A stretch of DNA of 31,465 nucleotides from positions 1 to 31,465 of IMG/VR virus record IMGVR_UViG_3300020457_000046. One strand, written 5' to 3'. The notes under the pieces were generated by a model, which was not told where the DNA came from, did no database searches, and saw nothing but the letters and a program-made list of their open reading frames with translations. This DNA comes from a virus. This document shows positions 26,725 to 31,378 of this stretch, piece by piece. Within the stretch, counting starts at the first letter, position 1. The number at the start of each line of letters is the position of its first letter. A program made the translations under genes and the position numbers.

Positions 26725-26738
26725 ATTGTACTTATATA
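26725..26738 (-). promoter_or_regulatory. Candidate promoter box before the glycosyltransferase gene
   Basis: The minus strand reads TATATAAGTACAAT about 10 bases before the ATG and directly after the stop of the 54-residue gene. It resembles the TATAATAAGTACATAC box repeated further right, shortened by one base, and also the T4 late core. No -35 element or palindrome accompanies it. Confidence 0.4.
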
Positions 26739-26750
26739 ATACTCTATTAT

Positions 26751-26915
26751 CTATACGTTGTCAATAAGAGTGTTGGGTTCGGTATCCTTCAATAATGCTT
26801 TCAATACCTTATGATCTAACTCAATTCCTTTATGTTTTAAAACAATTGCTTTTGATATAGTCATCTCTGAACTATAAAAGACAATAGTTTCATTTAATCC
26901 TGAGTCTCCACTCAT
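26751..26915 (-). CDS. Small protein, 54 aa, with strong Shine-Dalgarno site
   Basis: An ATG at 26915-26913 opens 54 codons ending in TAG at 26753-26751. It is preceded by AGGAGGATTT, a near-perfect Shine-Dalgarno sequence with good spacing, the best in the window. The product begins MSGDSGLNETIVFYSSEMTI and continues 'SKAIVLKHKGIELDHKVLKA'. This suggests a short beta-alpha domain. No family is recognised. A sigma-70-like promoter stands 44 bases upstream of the start. Confidence 0.68.
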   Translation of the reverse strand: MSGDSGLNETIVFYSSEMTISKAIVLKHKGIELDHKVLKALLKDTEPNTLIDNV

Positions 26916-26958
26916 AAATCCTCCTGTATAGTACTTTGATATTAACTTCCTTTTCTCT

Positions 26959-26987
26959 AATATATCACTTATCCTAATTATTTACAA
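26959..26987 (-). promoter_or_regulatory. Sigma-70-like promoter TTGTAA-17-TATATT
   Basis: The minus strand has TTGTAA (26987-26982), a 17-base spacer and TATATT (26964-26959), followed about 44 bases on by the start of the 54-residue gene. The spacing is optimal for host RNA polymerase, so it may serve early expression of the small gene and the glycosyltransferase operon. Confidence 0.5.
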
Positions 26988-27001
26988 GTTTAAGATTTGC
27001 T

Positions 27002-27139
27002 TTATAATTTGTTTGTAACATTATCCTCTTCTTCATCATACTTCTTCAGCACAATCAATGGTGCCACCACTTGATGAAACTCTCGAAAGTATTCCATTCG
27101 ATCCTTATCATATAGTGGGGGTAGTTCTTTCTTACTCAT
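27002..27139 (-). CDS. Small charged protein, 45 aa
   Basis: The frame runs from ATG at 27139-27137 to TAA at 27004-27002; the product begins MSKKELPPLYDKDRMEYFRE and continues 'FHQVVAPLIVLKKYDEEEDN'. It is mostly helical and rich in charged residues, with one hydrophobic patch ('VVAPLIVL', residues 24-31) too short for a membrane span. The start lies 8 nt inside the end of the 64-residue gene, a coupling arrangement used throughout this genome. The function is unknown. Confidence 0.55.
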   Translation of the reverse strand: MSKKELPPLYDKDRMEYFREFHQVVAPLIVLKKYDEEEDNVTNKL

Positions 27140-27326
27140 CCGAGTTTGTAATGATTACTTCATCTCCATCAGAATTAAAACTTATCGGTGTTCCTTCGTA
27201 CCAATTCATTTCATTCATAATCCATTCTGGTATGATTGTAAAGTATTCACCAGTAACAGGATCAGTCTCTATGATGCTAGAAATTTCTGCGGGATTTTTT
27301 TTCATGTAGTGGATTTCATTTTTCAT
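27132..27326 (-). CDS. Small protein resembling an AbrB/MazE-like swapped hairpin, 64 aa
   Basis: Residues 22-60 read 'D-P-V-T-G-E-Y-F-T-I-I-P-E-W-I-M-N-E-M-N-W' and then 'Y-E-G-T-P-I-S-F-N-S-D-G-D-E-V-I-I-T'. The order strand, 'I-P', helix ending in an aromatic, 'x-E-G-T/D-x-I/V', strand, 'D-G-D-x-x-I-I' is that of AbrB/SpoVT/MazE-type DNA-binding hairpins. No toxin partner lies beside it, so a phage transcription regulator is possible but unproven. A second ATG at 27305 would shorten it by seven residues; neither start has a clear Shine-Dalgarno site. It overlaps the 45-residue gene by 8 nt. Confidence 0.55.
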   Translation of the reverse strand: MKNEIHYMKKNPAEISSIIETDPVTGEYFTIIPEWIMNEMNWYEGTPISFNSDGDEVIITNSDE

Positions 27327-27337
27327 TTCTGACTGTA

Positions 27338-27367
27338 TCTATACCTGGGAAAATTTTTATATATCAA
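27338..27367 (-). promoter_or_regulatory. Possible promoter TTGATA-18-TATAGA
   Basis: Minus-strand TTGATA (27367-27362) and TATAGA (27343-27338) are separated by 18 bases, and the latter lies 11 bases before the 64-residue gene. Both hexamers are imperfect, so this is a weak call. Confidence 0.3.
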
Positions 27368-27431
27368 ATGCAACTTATATCTCGCTTCCGTAACACTTTG
27401 TAGGTTAGGTTCCCTATGCGTTTTTATAAAC

Positions 27432-27449
27432 GGGGGCATCAACGCCCCC
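27432..27449 (-). terminator. Stem-loop after the nucleotidyltransferase gene
   Basis: GGGGGC and GCCCCC pair as a 6-bp all-GC stem with a 6-base loop, 12 bases past the stop at 27461. It is followed on the minus strand by CGTTTATAAAAACG, which lacks a clean U-run but holds a TATAAAA box. The stem-loop-then-TATAA layout resembles the cassettes further right, though the GACAGTT palindrome is missing here. Confidence 0.55.
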
Positions 27450-27460
27450 AACTGCTGTAA

Positions 27461-28333
27461 TCACGAACGAATGATATTAAAGTTGTATCTGCTGAAGGTC
27501 TCCCTGTCCACCAACTTATATGTTCCGTTGAATCCGTGCATAACATACCCCTCCCCTGAGATGTAGTCATTGCCTAAGAAGCAATCAGCATCAAAATTAT
27601 CTCTCATTCTCAGCATAAACTCCTCCTTGATTTTCTTCACAAGTAACCACAACCGCACCAACTGATAGTTTGCGAACTCCTCCGCAACTACCTCATCTCC
27701 GTCACGAATGTACGCATTAAGATCAATTTTAATTTGCTTTGCTTCTTTCTCTGTGGCAAAGTCAACTAAGGTTGCCATCTGACGGGCAAACTGTATTAAC
27801 TGTGAGATGTTATGCCCTGCACCCAACTCAGATAACCACGCATCAGGTTGAACAAAACCCTCCCCCAACTTATCCAATAGGGGTGCTGCTGTCATTGTTT
27901 TCATTGTCTCCCCTGTGTACTCTGTATGAGGTGCAACGACTACTCCCGTGTTCTGAACTTCAGTAAATGTGTAACTAATTGCATTTGGTTTGTAATCTCT
28001 GTAACCACCGAACCCAATAAAGTCCCCTTGAAATATTCTGTCTGTACGGGGTAAGCAATTAAAACACCTGTGCAAAATGCCACTTAGTTCAATGTTGTTC
28101 CCGTGATTGCGTTCGATGTCCTCATTACTGTAATTAATTTTTGGGGTTCTCTTATTAAACACGGACTTCGTGCCAACAAAAAACTTTCCATTCTCTGGGT
28201 TAGTTCCCCATACAACTGCGGGCGATCCGTCTATCTTAACTGAGTAATGATTGTTAGACTCAAACGCATTGAGAACAGATAGATCCCCTGTAAGGATCGT
28301 ATCTTCTGGGTGTTCGATGTGGAGGTTTTTCAT
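27461..28333 (-). CDS. Covalent nucleotidyltransferase, RNA/DNA-ligase-like, 290 aa
   Basis: The ligase-superfamily motifs occur in order. Motif I is 'V-K-I-D-G-S-P-A' with the candidate AMP-accepting Lys33. A motif Ia/III-like 'F-F-V-G-T-K-S' follows, then 'F-Q-G-D-F-I-G-F' near 101-108. Motif IV is 'G-E-G-Y-V-M-H-G' (E261) and motif V is 'Y-K-L-V' (K273). No C-terminal domain follows motif V, so it is a compact catalytic core. Likely roles are RNA or DNA end-joining or nick repair; the substrate cannot be read from sequence. I start it at the ATG at 28333, one base after the upstream stop. A frame reaching 28426 adds 31 residues that overlap the upstream gene by 92 nt and do not resemble the family. 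Confidence 0.68.
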   Translation of the reverse strand: MKNLHIEHPEDTILTGDLSVLNAFESNNHYSVKIDGSPAVVWGTNPENGKFFVGTKSVFNKRTPKINYSNEDIERNHGNNIELSGILHRCFNCLPRTDRIFQGDFIGFGGYRDYKPNAISYTFTEVQNTGVVVAPHTEYTGETMKTMTAAPLLDKLGEGFVQPDAWLSELGAGHNISQLIQFARQMATLVDFATEKEAKQIKIDLNAYIRDGDEVVAEEFANYQLVRLWLLVKKIKEEFMLRMRDNFDADCFLGNDYISGEGYVMHGFNGTYKLVDRETFSRYNFNIIRS

Positions 28334-28334
28334 A

Positions 28335-28586
28335 TTAGGCAAAAATAGGGTTTGCGTACTTACTGCAAGGGTGTGGATTTTCTGGGGTGCAACCGAATGA
28401 AGCAAAAAACGAATCCATCTGCTCACGGTCTACCTCTGGGTCGTCGAAGTCAACTCCCCCTGCGTGATCTACTCCCCACTCTGCAACTTCAATTTCAAAA
28501 GTTTCAAAGTCTTCGCATAGAAAAGCAACGTCATAAAAGGACTCTTTTTCTTTGATGCGGTTGATGAGTGTTTGAGTTTTGTTCAT
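28335..28586 (-). CDS. Unrecognised acidic protein, 83 aa
   Basis: The protein begins MNKTQTLINRIKEKESFYDV and is acidic in the middle ('EDFETFEIEVAEWGVDHAGG', 'VDFDDPEVDREQMDSFFASF'). It contains three Cys residues, two of them near the C-terminus ('FGCTPENPHPCSKY'), which might bind a metal or form a disulfide; only two lie close together, so a zinc finger is not supported. It is the last gene behind the cassette at 28597 and stands one base before the nucleotidyltransferase, suggesting they share a message. No family is recognised. Confidence 0.65.
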   Translation of the reverse strand: MNKTQTLINRIKEKESFYDVAFLCEDFETFEIEVAEWGVDHAGGVDFDDPEVDREQMDSFFASFGCTPENPHPCSKYANPIFA

Positions 28587-28596
28587 TCTGTTCTGT

Positions 28597-28654
28597 GGTA
28601 TGTACTTATTATAATGGTTAATGGGGTCAGTTGTGACCCCTTGTGTGACGGTTT
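28597..28654 (-). promoter_or_regulatory. Regulatory cassette 1 (half palindrome, stem-loop, TATAAT box)
   Basis: The minus strand reads a degenerate half-site (AACCGTCACAC, near 28643-28653), a 7-bp stem GGGGTCA/TGACCCC with a 4-base loop (28623-28640), then TATAATAAGTACATACC (28613-28597). It sits between the 83-residue DUF7249-like gene and the unrecognised 83-residue acidic gene. The -10-like hexamer ends 21 bases before the start codon, and no obvious Shine-Dalgarno site follows. Confidence 0.6.
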
Positions 28655-28904
28655 ATAATTCGTCCATCATCTCCTGCATTTCTTCAAAGTTTGCTTCGTC
28701 CCACTTTGCTCCGTCGGGTGTTTTGTCGTTGCCCATTTCTTTGATACAATCAACGAACTCCCCGTAATCTCTGTAATATCTTGCTAAATTATAAAAACCT
28801 TCGTCCCCTCCTATCCATAACGCACAGTTCCATGTAGTCCAGTCTGACCATCCATTATATTCTGTTCTTGGTGTGTCTGTAAGGTTGATTGCTGTTTGAA
28901 ACAT
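28653..28904 (-). CDS. Small phage protein of the DUF7249-like 'GWSxxxTWNxALWI' type, 83 aa
   Basis: Residues 15-45 read 'Y-N-G-W-S-D-W-T-T-W-N-C-A-L-W-I', 'D-E-G-F-Y-N-L-A'. I recognise this as the signature of a short protein widespread in phages ('GWSNYETWNVALWI' in many relatives). The function of the family is not established. The C-terminal part is acidic and helical. The start is set by AAAAGGAGTT eleven bases before the ATG, and cassette 2 supplies the promoter. The TAA stop lies at the edge of cassette 1. Confidence 0.72.
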   Translation of the reverse strand: MFQTAINLTDTPRTEYNGWSDWTTWNCALWIGGDEGFYNLARYYRDYGEFVDCIKEMGNDKTPDGAKWDEANFEEMQEMMDEL

Positions 28905-28920
28905 GAAGTAACTCCTTTTG

Positions 28921-28990
28921 TGTATGTACTTATTATAACGGGTAGTATGTGAGGTTACTACCCGTGATGTGCCACTTTGTGAACTGTCAC
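28921..28990 (-). promoter_or_regulatory. Regulatory cassette 2 (palindrome, stem-loop, TATAAT box, SD)
   Basis: On the minus strand the order is palindrome GTGACAGTT-CACA-AAGTGGCAC (28990-28969), a 9-bp stem CGGGTAGTA/TACTACCCG with an 8-base loop (28939-28964), then TATAATAAGTACATACA (28937-28921), followed by AAAAGGAGTT before the next ATG. The TGA stop of the upstream gene (28989-28987) lies inside the palindrome. The palindrome stands 31 bases from TATAAT. Confidence 0.68.
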
Positions 28991-29226
28991 TTAAACGCTG
29001 TCAGTGGGTGTGGTCGGTTGTTACAGTATGAAAGTTCAGTTAAATAAACCCCCATATAATTCTGCACCTTATCAAAGAGTTTAGAAACTCTCTCATCTTC
29101 GGTTTTGCCTTCTGCACTCCAGACTCCTAACCCGTTATCAGACTTCCACTCAAGGTCTTTGATCTCATCATCGTTCTTGAACTTTGTGTCAAAACCGATC
29201 TTCTCAACAATGTAAAATTTATTCAT
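28987..29226 (-). CDS. Unrecognised small protein, 79 aa
   Basis: I choose the ATG at 29226 (MNKFYIVEKIGFDTKFKNDD) because GGAGG lies ten bases before it. The in-frame ATG five codons upstream contains that Shine-Dalgarno sequence in its own codons and would overlap the previous gene more. The protein is beta-alpha in pattern, with 'G-L-G-V-W-S-A-E-G-K-T-E-D-E-R' in the middle and a helix before 'Y-L-T-E-L-S-Y'. No family is recognised. Its start follows the 43-residue gene's stop by one base; its stop is embedded in the palindrome of cassette 2. Confidence 0.65.
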   Translation of the reverse strand: MNKFYIVEKIGFDTKFKNDDEIKDLEWKSDNGLGVWSAEGKTEDERVSKLFDKVQNYMGVYLTELSYCNNRPHPLTAFK

Positions 29227-29227
29227 C

Positions 29228-29359
29228 TTACTTACCTCCATTGAATTGTTGAATTAAAGTGTCTGTATGCTTATCCTGTCTCTCTATCAATTCATCACAC
29301 ATTCTGATTAACCTTCTTAACTCCTCAACATCCTTGTCAAATTGTTTTGTGGTGTACAT
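29228..29359 (-). CDS. Small coiled-coil protein, 43 aa
   Basis: ATG at 29359-29357 opens 43 codons ending in TAA at 29230-29228. The product begins MYTTKQFDKDVEELRRLIRM and continues 'CDELIERQDKHTDTLIQQFN'. This is an almost continuous helix with hydrophobics at 3-4 spacing, likely a short coiled coil. AAAAGGAGTTCTTC precedes the start, and cassette 3 lies just upstream. The end of the gene (GGAGGTAAG) doubles as the Shine-Dalgarno site of the next gene. The function is unknown. Confidence 0.65.
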   Translation of the reverse strand: MYTTKQFDKDVEELRRLIRMCDELIERQDKHTDTLIQQFNGGK

Positions 29360-29375
29360 GAAGAACTCCTTTTGT

Positions 29376-29443
29376 GGTATACATTTATTATAATGGATAC
29401 GGGGACGAATGGAAGTCCCCGTGTGACAGTTCTTAAACTGTCA
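29376..29443 (-). promoter_or_regulatory. Regulatory cassette 3 (perfect palindrome, stem-loop, TATAAT box)
   Basis: This is the best copy. On the minus strand a perfect palindrome TGACAGTT-TAAG-AACTGTCA (29443-29424) is followed by an 8-bp stem ACGGGGAC/GTCCCCGT with an 8-base loop (29399-29422), then TATAATAAATGTATACC (29392-29376) and AAAAGGAGTTCTTC before the ATG of the 43-residue gene. The upstream nuclease-like gene stops six bases before the palindrome. Confidence 0.7.
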
Positions 29444-29448
29444 TACAC

Positions 29449-29946
29449 TTACTTGATTCTCTCTCCGTGTGTGATAATGTCTCTCATAGGTATGGAAACT
29501 CCGATGCGTGGGTCTTTTCCAAATCCTTTCTGTTTTTTTGGATACTGTTTTTTAATCTTAGGTAGTAGTAATGCTAATACGTCTTTTGCACTTAGTTTCC
29601 ATACTTCTGCAATTTTACCACCGTCATAACGTGCATAATAATGATTTTCATATTTTCCGATTTTATCCTTTAAAATATACTCCTCCTGTTCCTCCCACGT
29701 ATCCTGTACCGATATTCCGTTATAGGTTGCGTTTATATTCTTACCTATGGTTGATTTGTATTCACATTCTCCGATTTCGTCAAATGCGTCTGCACCTGAG
29801 TAGTCTTCCGCAACTTTGTGACCTAATACCCCTGCCATATGGATTTCTCTTGAACGTGCATATGAGAACGGATCTCCCCAGTTGTTCTCTTCACATAGGG
29901 TGTACATCTCTTCAAATAGTTTTTGAAACTTTTGTTCTGGTGTCAT
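29449..29946 (-). CDS. Candidate PD-(D/E)XK nuclease (restriction-endonuclease-like), 165 aa
   Basis: Residues 31-66 read 'R-S-R-E-I-H-M-A-G-V-L-G-H-K-V-A-E-D-Y', 'S-G-A-D-A-F-D-E-I-G-E-C-E-Y-K-S-T'. A helix Glu (E34), an Asp before a hydrophobic strand (D53) and E62-x-K64 at the end of the next strand fit the PD-(D/E)XK catalytic layout of type II restriction and related phage nucleases. 'G-K-N-I-N-A-T-Y-N-G-I-S' follows, then a mixed helix-strand half with a Lys-rich segment (residues 129-144) that could contact DNA. The small size suits a dimeric site-specific or recombination nuclease. No methylase or other partner lies nearby. The assignment is from motif spacing only. The gene sits between cassettes 3 and 4. 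Confidence 0.55.
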   Translation of the reverse strand: MTPEQKFQKLFEEMYTLCEENNWGDPFSYARSREIHMAGVLGHKVAEDYSGADAFDEIGECEYKSTIGKNINATYNGISVQDTWEEQEEYILKDKIGKYENHYYARYDGGKIAEVWKLSAKDVLALLLPKIKKQYPKKQKGFGKDPRIGVSIPMRDIITHGERIK

Positions 29947-29955
29947 TTGTTTGGT

Positions 29956-30004
29956 GGTGTATACGTTTATTATAAAGGATACGGGAACTGATTAAAGTCC
30001 CCGT
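29956..30004 (-). promoter_or_regulatory. Regulatory cassette 4 (stem-loop and TATAAT box, palindrome decayed)
   Basis: The minus strand has a 9-bp stem with one mismatch (ACGGGGACT against AGTTCCCGT, loop TTAATC; 29981-30004), then TATAATAAACGTATACACC (29974-29956), leading to the nuclease-like gene. Where the palindrome is expected the sequence is only AAGTTAATGTA, so the operator is lost or unrecognisable. No Shine-Dalgarno site precedes the ATG. Confidence 0.55.
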
Positions 30005-30013
30005 TACATTAAC

Positions 30014-30256
30014 TTAATATTCTGATACAATTCTCAACCAACTCCAAACCTCTGATTTGGTTAACCATCCTCTAACGTCCTGCCATTCGTGGTCGTCATA
30101 GTGTAACTGGTCTCCCTTTAAAAGTGCAATCTCATAAAGTCCCTCTTTACCTCCATAAGAATGTTCATGACAGGCAACTGAGAGACCATACCCATTCTCA
30201 CAATAGTAACGAACCACTTCGTCATTTGGTCTGATTACTCTTTTTTCAGTGTACAT
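30014..30256 (-). CDS. Small phage protein 'NGYGxSVxxHxxSYGG' type, 80 aa
   Basis: The protein begins MYTEKRVIRPNDEVVRYYCE and continues 'NGYGLSVACHEHSYGGKEGL', 'YEIALLKG'. The block 'N-G-Y-G-x-S-V...H-x-x-S-Y-G-G-x-x-G-L-Y-E-I-A' looks like a compact beta domain that recurs in small early proteins of marine T4-like phages; I know no function for it. The C-terminus 'D-V-R-G-W-L-T-K-S-E-V-W' is helical. The leader AAAGTTTAAAAACT before its ATG is nearly the same as that of the 42-residue gene at 30722, with no Shine-Dalgarno site. Confidence 0.65.
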   Translation of the reverse strand: MYTEKRVIRPNDEVVRYYCENGYGLSVACHEHSYGGKEGLYEIALLKGDQLHYDDHEWQDVRGWLTKSEVWSWLRIVSEY

Positions 30257-30275
30257 AGTTTTTAAACTTTGTTTG
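30254..30275 (-). repeat. Duplicated leader sequence, copy A (copy B at 30720-30741)
   Basis: The 22 bases around the start codon of the 80-residue gene (minus strand CAAACAAAGTTTAAAAACT then ATG) recur at 30720-30741 before the 42-residue gene with one mismatch (AAAG against AAGG). The two genes' products differ, so the shared part is the leader itself. Confidence 0.6.
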
Positions 30276-30343
30276 TTATGTACTTATTATAAACAATAGT
30301 GAGAGTAAAATAAACCCACTATGTGCCACTTTGTTAACTGTCA
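30275..30343 (-). promoter_or_regulatory. Regulatory cassette 5 (palindrome, stem-loop, TATAAT box)
   Basis: On the minus strand TGACAGTT-AACA-AAGTGGCAC (30343-30323) is followed by a weak 6-bp stem ATAGTG/CACTAT (30296-30322), then TATAATAAGTACATAAC (30291-30275). The TAA stop of the 42-residue membrane protein (30336-30334) is inside the palindrome. The palindrome lies 31 bases from TATAAT. Confidence 0.62.
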
Positions 30344-30462
30344 TACTGATTCTTATATTTGTCTACGGATCGCCTATAATCCATTTCGGTTGCAATTGCC
30401 ATTCCTACTGTATAAAGTGCATAGCACCCACCGATTAAAATAAAAAGTTCAATTCCAGTCAT
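30334..30462 (-). CDS. Single-pass membrane peptide, 42 aa
   Basis: ATG at 30462-30460 opens 42 codons ending in TAA at 30336-30334. Residues 4-24 (IELFILIGGCYALYTVGMAI and one more residue) form a clear transmembrane helix, followed by a charged tail 'TEMDYRRSVDKYKNQYDS'. The start follows the previous stop directly (TAAATG), and GAGAGGAC stands eight bases upstream as a Shine-Dalgarno site. It probably inserts into the host inner membrane with the charged end in the cytoplasm; the role is unknown. Its last codons form part of the palindrome of cassette 5. Confidence 0.65.
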   Translation of the reverse strand: MTGIELFILIGGCYALYTVGMAIATEMDYRRSVDKYKNQYDS

Positions 30463-30603
30463 TTAAAAGTCCTCTCTGAATAGTTGGTAATAAAGATCAT
30501 TCATAAGACCAACCTCAAACGATGTGCTTGCGTGTTGGTCGGTTACTCCTTCGTAACATTTTAGGATTTCGTCGTATCCGTCGAACTCATACATCACTGG
30601 CAT
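30463..30603 (-). CDS. Small protein, 46 aa
   Basis: ATG at 30603-30601 opens 46 codons ending in TAA at 30465-30463. The product begins MPVMYEFDGYDEILKCYEGV and ends 'MNDLYYQLFREDF'. CAGGA lies just before the start; an ATG three codons further in is an alternative. Its start lies 10 nt inside the 42-residue acidic gene upstream, and its end abuts the membrane peptide gene, so three tiny genes (30722 to 30334) form one coupled operon. No family is recognised. Confidence 0.58.
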   Translation of the reverse strand: MPVMYEFDGYDEILKCYEGVTDQHASTSFEVGLMNDLYYQLFREDF

Positions 30604-30722
30604 AAGTCCTGAAATCTGTTGTTTGCGATTTCGATTTGCTTCTCTTCGTCAAGGTAAGGAAAGTTCTCCTGTACTTCGTCAAAGATTTCAAGTAGCATAT
30701 CTTCGTGGTGTAGTGTTGACAT
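30594..30722 (-). CDS. Small acidic helical protein, 42 aa
   Basis: ATG at 30722-30720 opens 42 codons ending in TGA at 30596-30594. The product begins MSTLHHEDMLLEIFDEVQEN and continues 'FPYLDEEKQIEIANNRFQDL'. It is acidic and largely helical, of the kind often found among small phage early proteins. The leader ACAAGGTTTAAAAACT precedes the start; it carries AAGG but with long spacing. It is the first gene after cassette 6, whose leader is unusually long (about 110 bases). The function is unknown. Confidence 0.58.
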   Translation of the reverse strand: MSTLHHEDMLLEIFDEVQENFPYLDEEKQIEIANNRFQDLCQ

Positions 30723-30820
30723 AGTTTTTAAACCTTGTTTGATGTAATGTTTTAGAGGACTTACATTTAGAAAAAGGGATTACTTTTGCTCTGTTTCAGC
30801 ACTACCTTAATCAAGTTTGC

Positions 30821-30890
30821 CTCTATATTCTTATTATAATGGATATGGGGACTTGTGGTAGTCCCCGTGTGCCACTTTATTAACTGTCCA
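30821..30890 (-). promoter_or_regulatory. Regulatory cassette 6 (palindrome, stem-loop, TATAAT box, long leader)
   Basis: On the minus strand TGGACAGTT-AATA-AAGTGGCAC (30890-30869) is followed by a 7-bp stem GGGGACT/AGTCCCC with a 6-base loop (30847-30866), then TATAATAAGAATATAGAGG (30838-30820). The following 98 bases before the next ATG hold no convincing gene; AGAGG then TTG could start a 15-codon peptide, which I regard as too weak to call. The TAG of the 61-residue gene lies directly beside the palindrome. Confidence 0.65.
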
Positions 30891-31076
30891 CTAATTGTAG
30901 ACAATTACTTGAAAGTGTGAATTAATAAAGTCATCTTCTTTTTTTCTTTTTCTGAGTTCGTTTTCGCAGTCAAATAATCTCTGATCCTCTTCGGGTGTGT
31001 TTAATGCTCTGAGTGATGAGAGTGCTTTCACGATTGCTTTTAACTCTTCTGTGGTTCTGTGTGATTGTGGATTCAT
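30891..31076 (-). CDS. Small helical protein, 61 aa
   Basis: I start it at the ATG at 31076 (MNPQSHRTTEELKAIVKALS) rather than at a TTG three codons upstream, because that ATG overlaps the stop of the 18-residue ORF as ATGA. Residues 8-48 are a charged helix pair ('TEELKAIVKALSSLRALNTP', 'EEDQRLFDCENELRKRKKED'). No family is recognised; such small helical proteins are common among phage host-takeover genes, but nothing specific shows here. Confidence 0.6.
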   Translation of the reverse strand: MNPQSHRTTEELKAIVKALSSLRALNTPEEDQRLFDCENELRKRKKEDDFINSHFQVIVYN

Positions 31077-31129
31077 AGGAAACAAATAATAACGATGATG
31101 TAAAGAAAGATTGCTGTTGGTATATTCAT
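31073..31129 (-). CDS. Possible 18-residue hydrophobic peptide
   Basis: ATG at 31129-31127 reads MNIPTAIFLYIIVIICFL and stops at TGA (31075-31073), overlapping the next ATG as ATGA. The composition is that of a bare membrane span. A TATAAT (31130-31135) abuts the ATG, so that hexamer could not promote this ORF, and no Shine-Dalgarno site is visible. It may be real, driven from the promoter in cassette 7, or chance. Confidence 0.35.
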   Translation of the reverse strand: MNIPTAIFLYIIVIICFL

Positions 31130-31140
31130 ATTATAACTAC

Positions 31141-31362
31141 CTAAACCAACTTGTCTAGGTAGGTTTGTGCCACTTCTTTTGCTGTCCCACCGTCTATCCA
31201 TTTGTTGATGTGTCGTGATGTAGTTACTGACCACCACTTTTCTGTTTTTACAAATCCCTCTCCAAATACGTATGCCGCCACGGGTGTGCGGTAGGAAAAT
31301 AAAATTCTTGCTTCAGAAGTTTCAACCTCTGTCATGTTTGATGCGATTGGTGTTAGTTGCAT
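31141..31362 (-). CDS. Small conserved phage protein (DUF8033-like), 73 aa
   Basis: The protein begins MQLTPIASNMTEVETSEARI and has the block 'I-L-F-S-Y-R-T-P-V-A-A-Y-V', 'K-T-E-K-W-W-S-V-T-T-S-R-H-I-N-K-W-I'. I associate this 'SYxTPVAAY ... TExxxSxTTSRHINKW' pattern with a small protein family spread across many phages (I believe DUF8033); its function is unknown. The start is fixed by AAAGGAG seven bases before the ATG, behind cassette 7. Ten bases separate it from the next possible ORF. Confidence 0.7.
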   Translation of the reverse strand: MQLTPIASNMTEVETSEARILFSYRTPVAAYVFGEGFVKTEKWWSVTTSRHINKWIDGGTAKEVAQTYLDKLV

Positions 31363-31378
31363 TAATGCTCCTTTGTTT

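Noticed and set aside
28334-28426. 31-residue N-terminal extension of the nucleotidyltransferase
   Set aside because: It overlaps the upstream gene by 92 nt and is unlike the family; the internal ATG one base after the upstream stop fits better.
28335-28586. Zinc finger in the 83-aa acidic protein
   Set aside because: Only two closely placed cysteines are seen and no second pair of ligands.
29227-29241. Upstream ATG for the 79-aa gene
   Set aside because: The bases between the two ATGs are the Shine-Dalgarno sequence GGAGG for the second one.
30742-30820. 15-codon TTG-started leader peptide after cassette 6
   Set aside because: AGAGG plus TTG is too weak, the peptide is very short, and no overlap with a neighbouring gene supports it.
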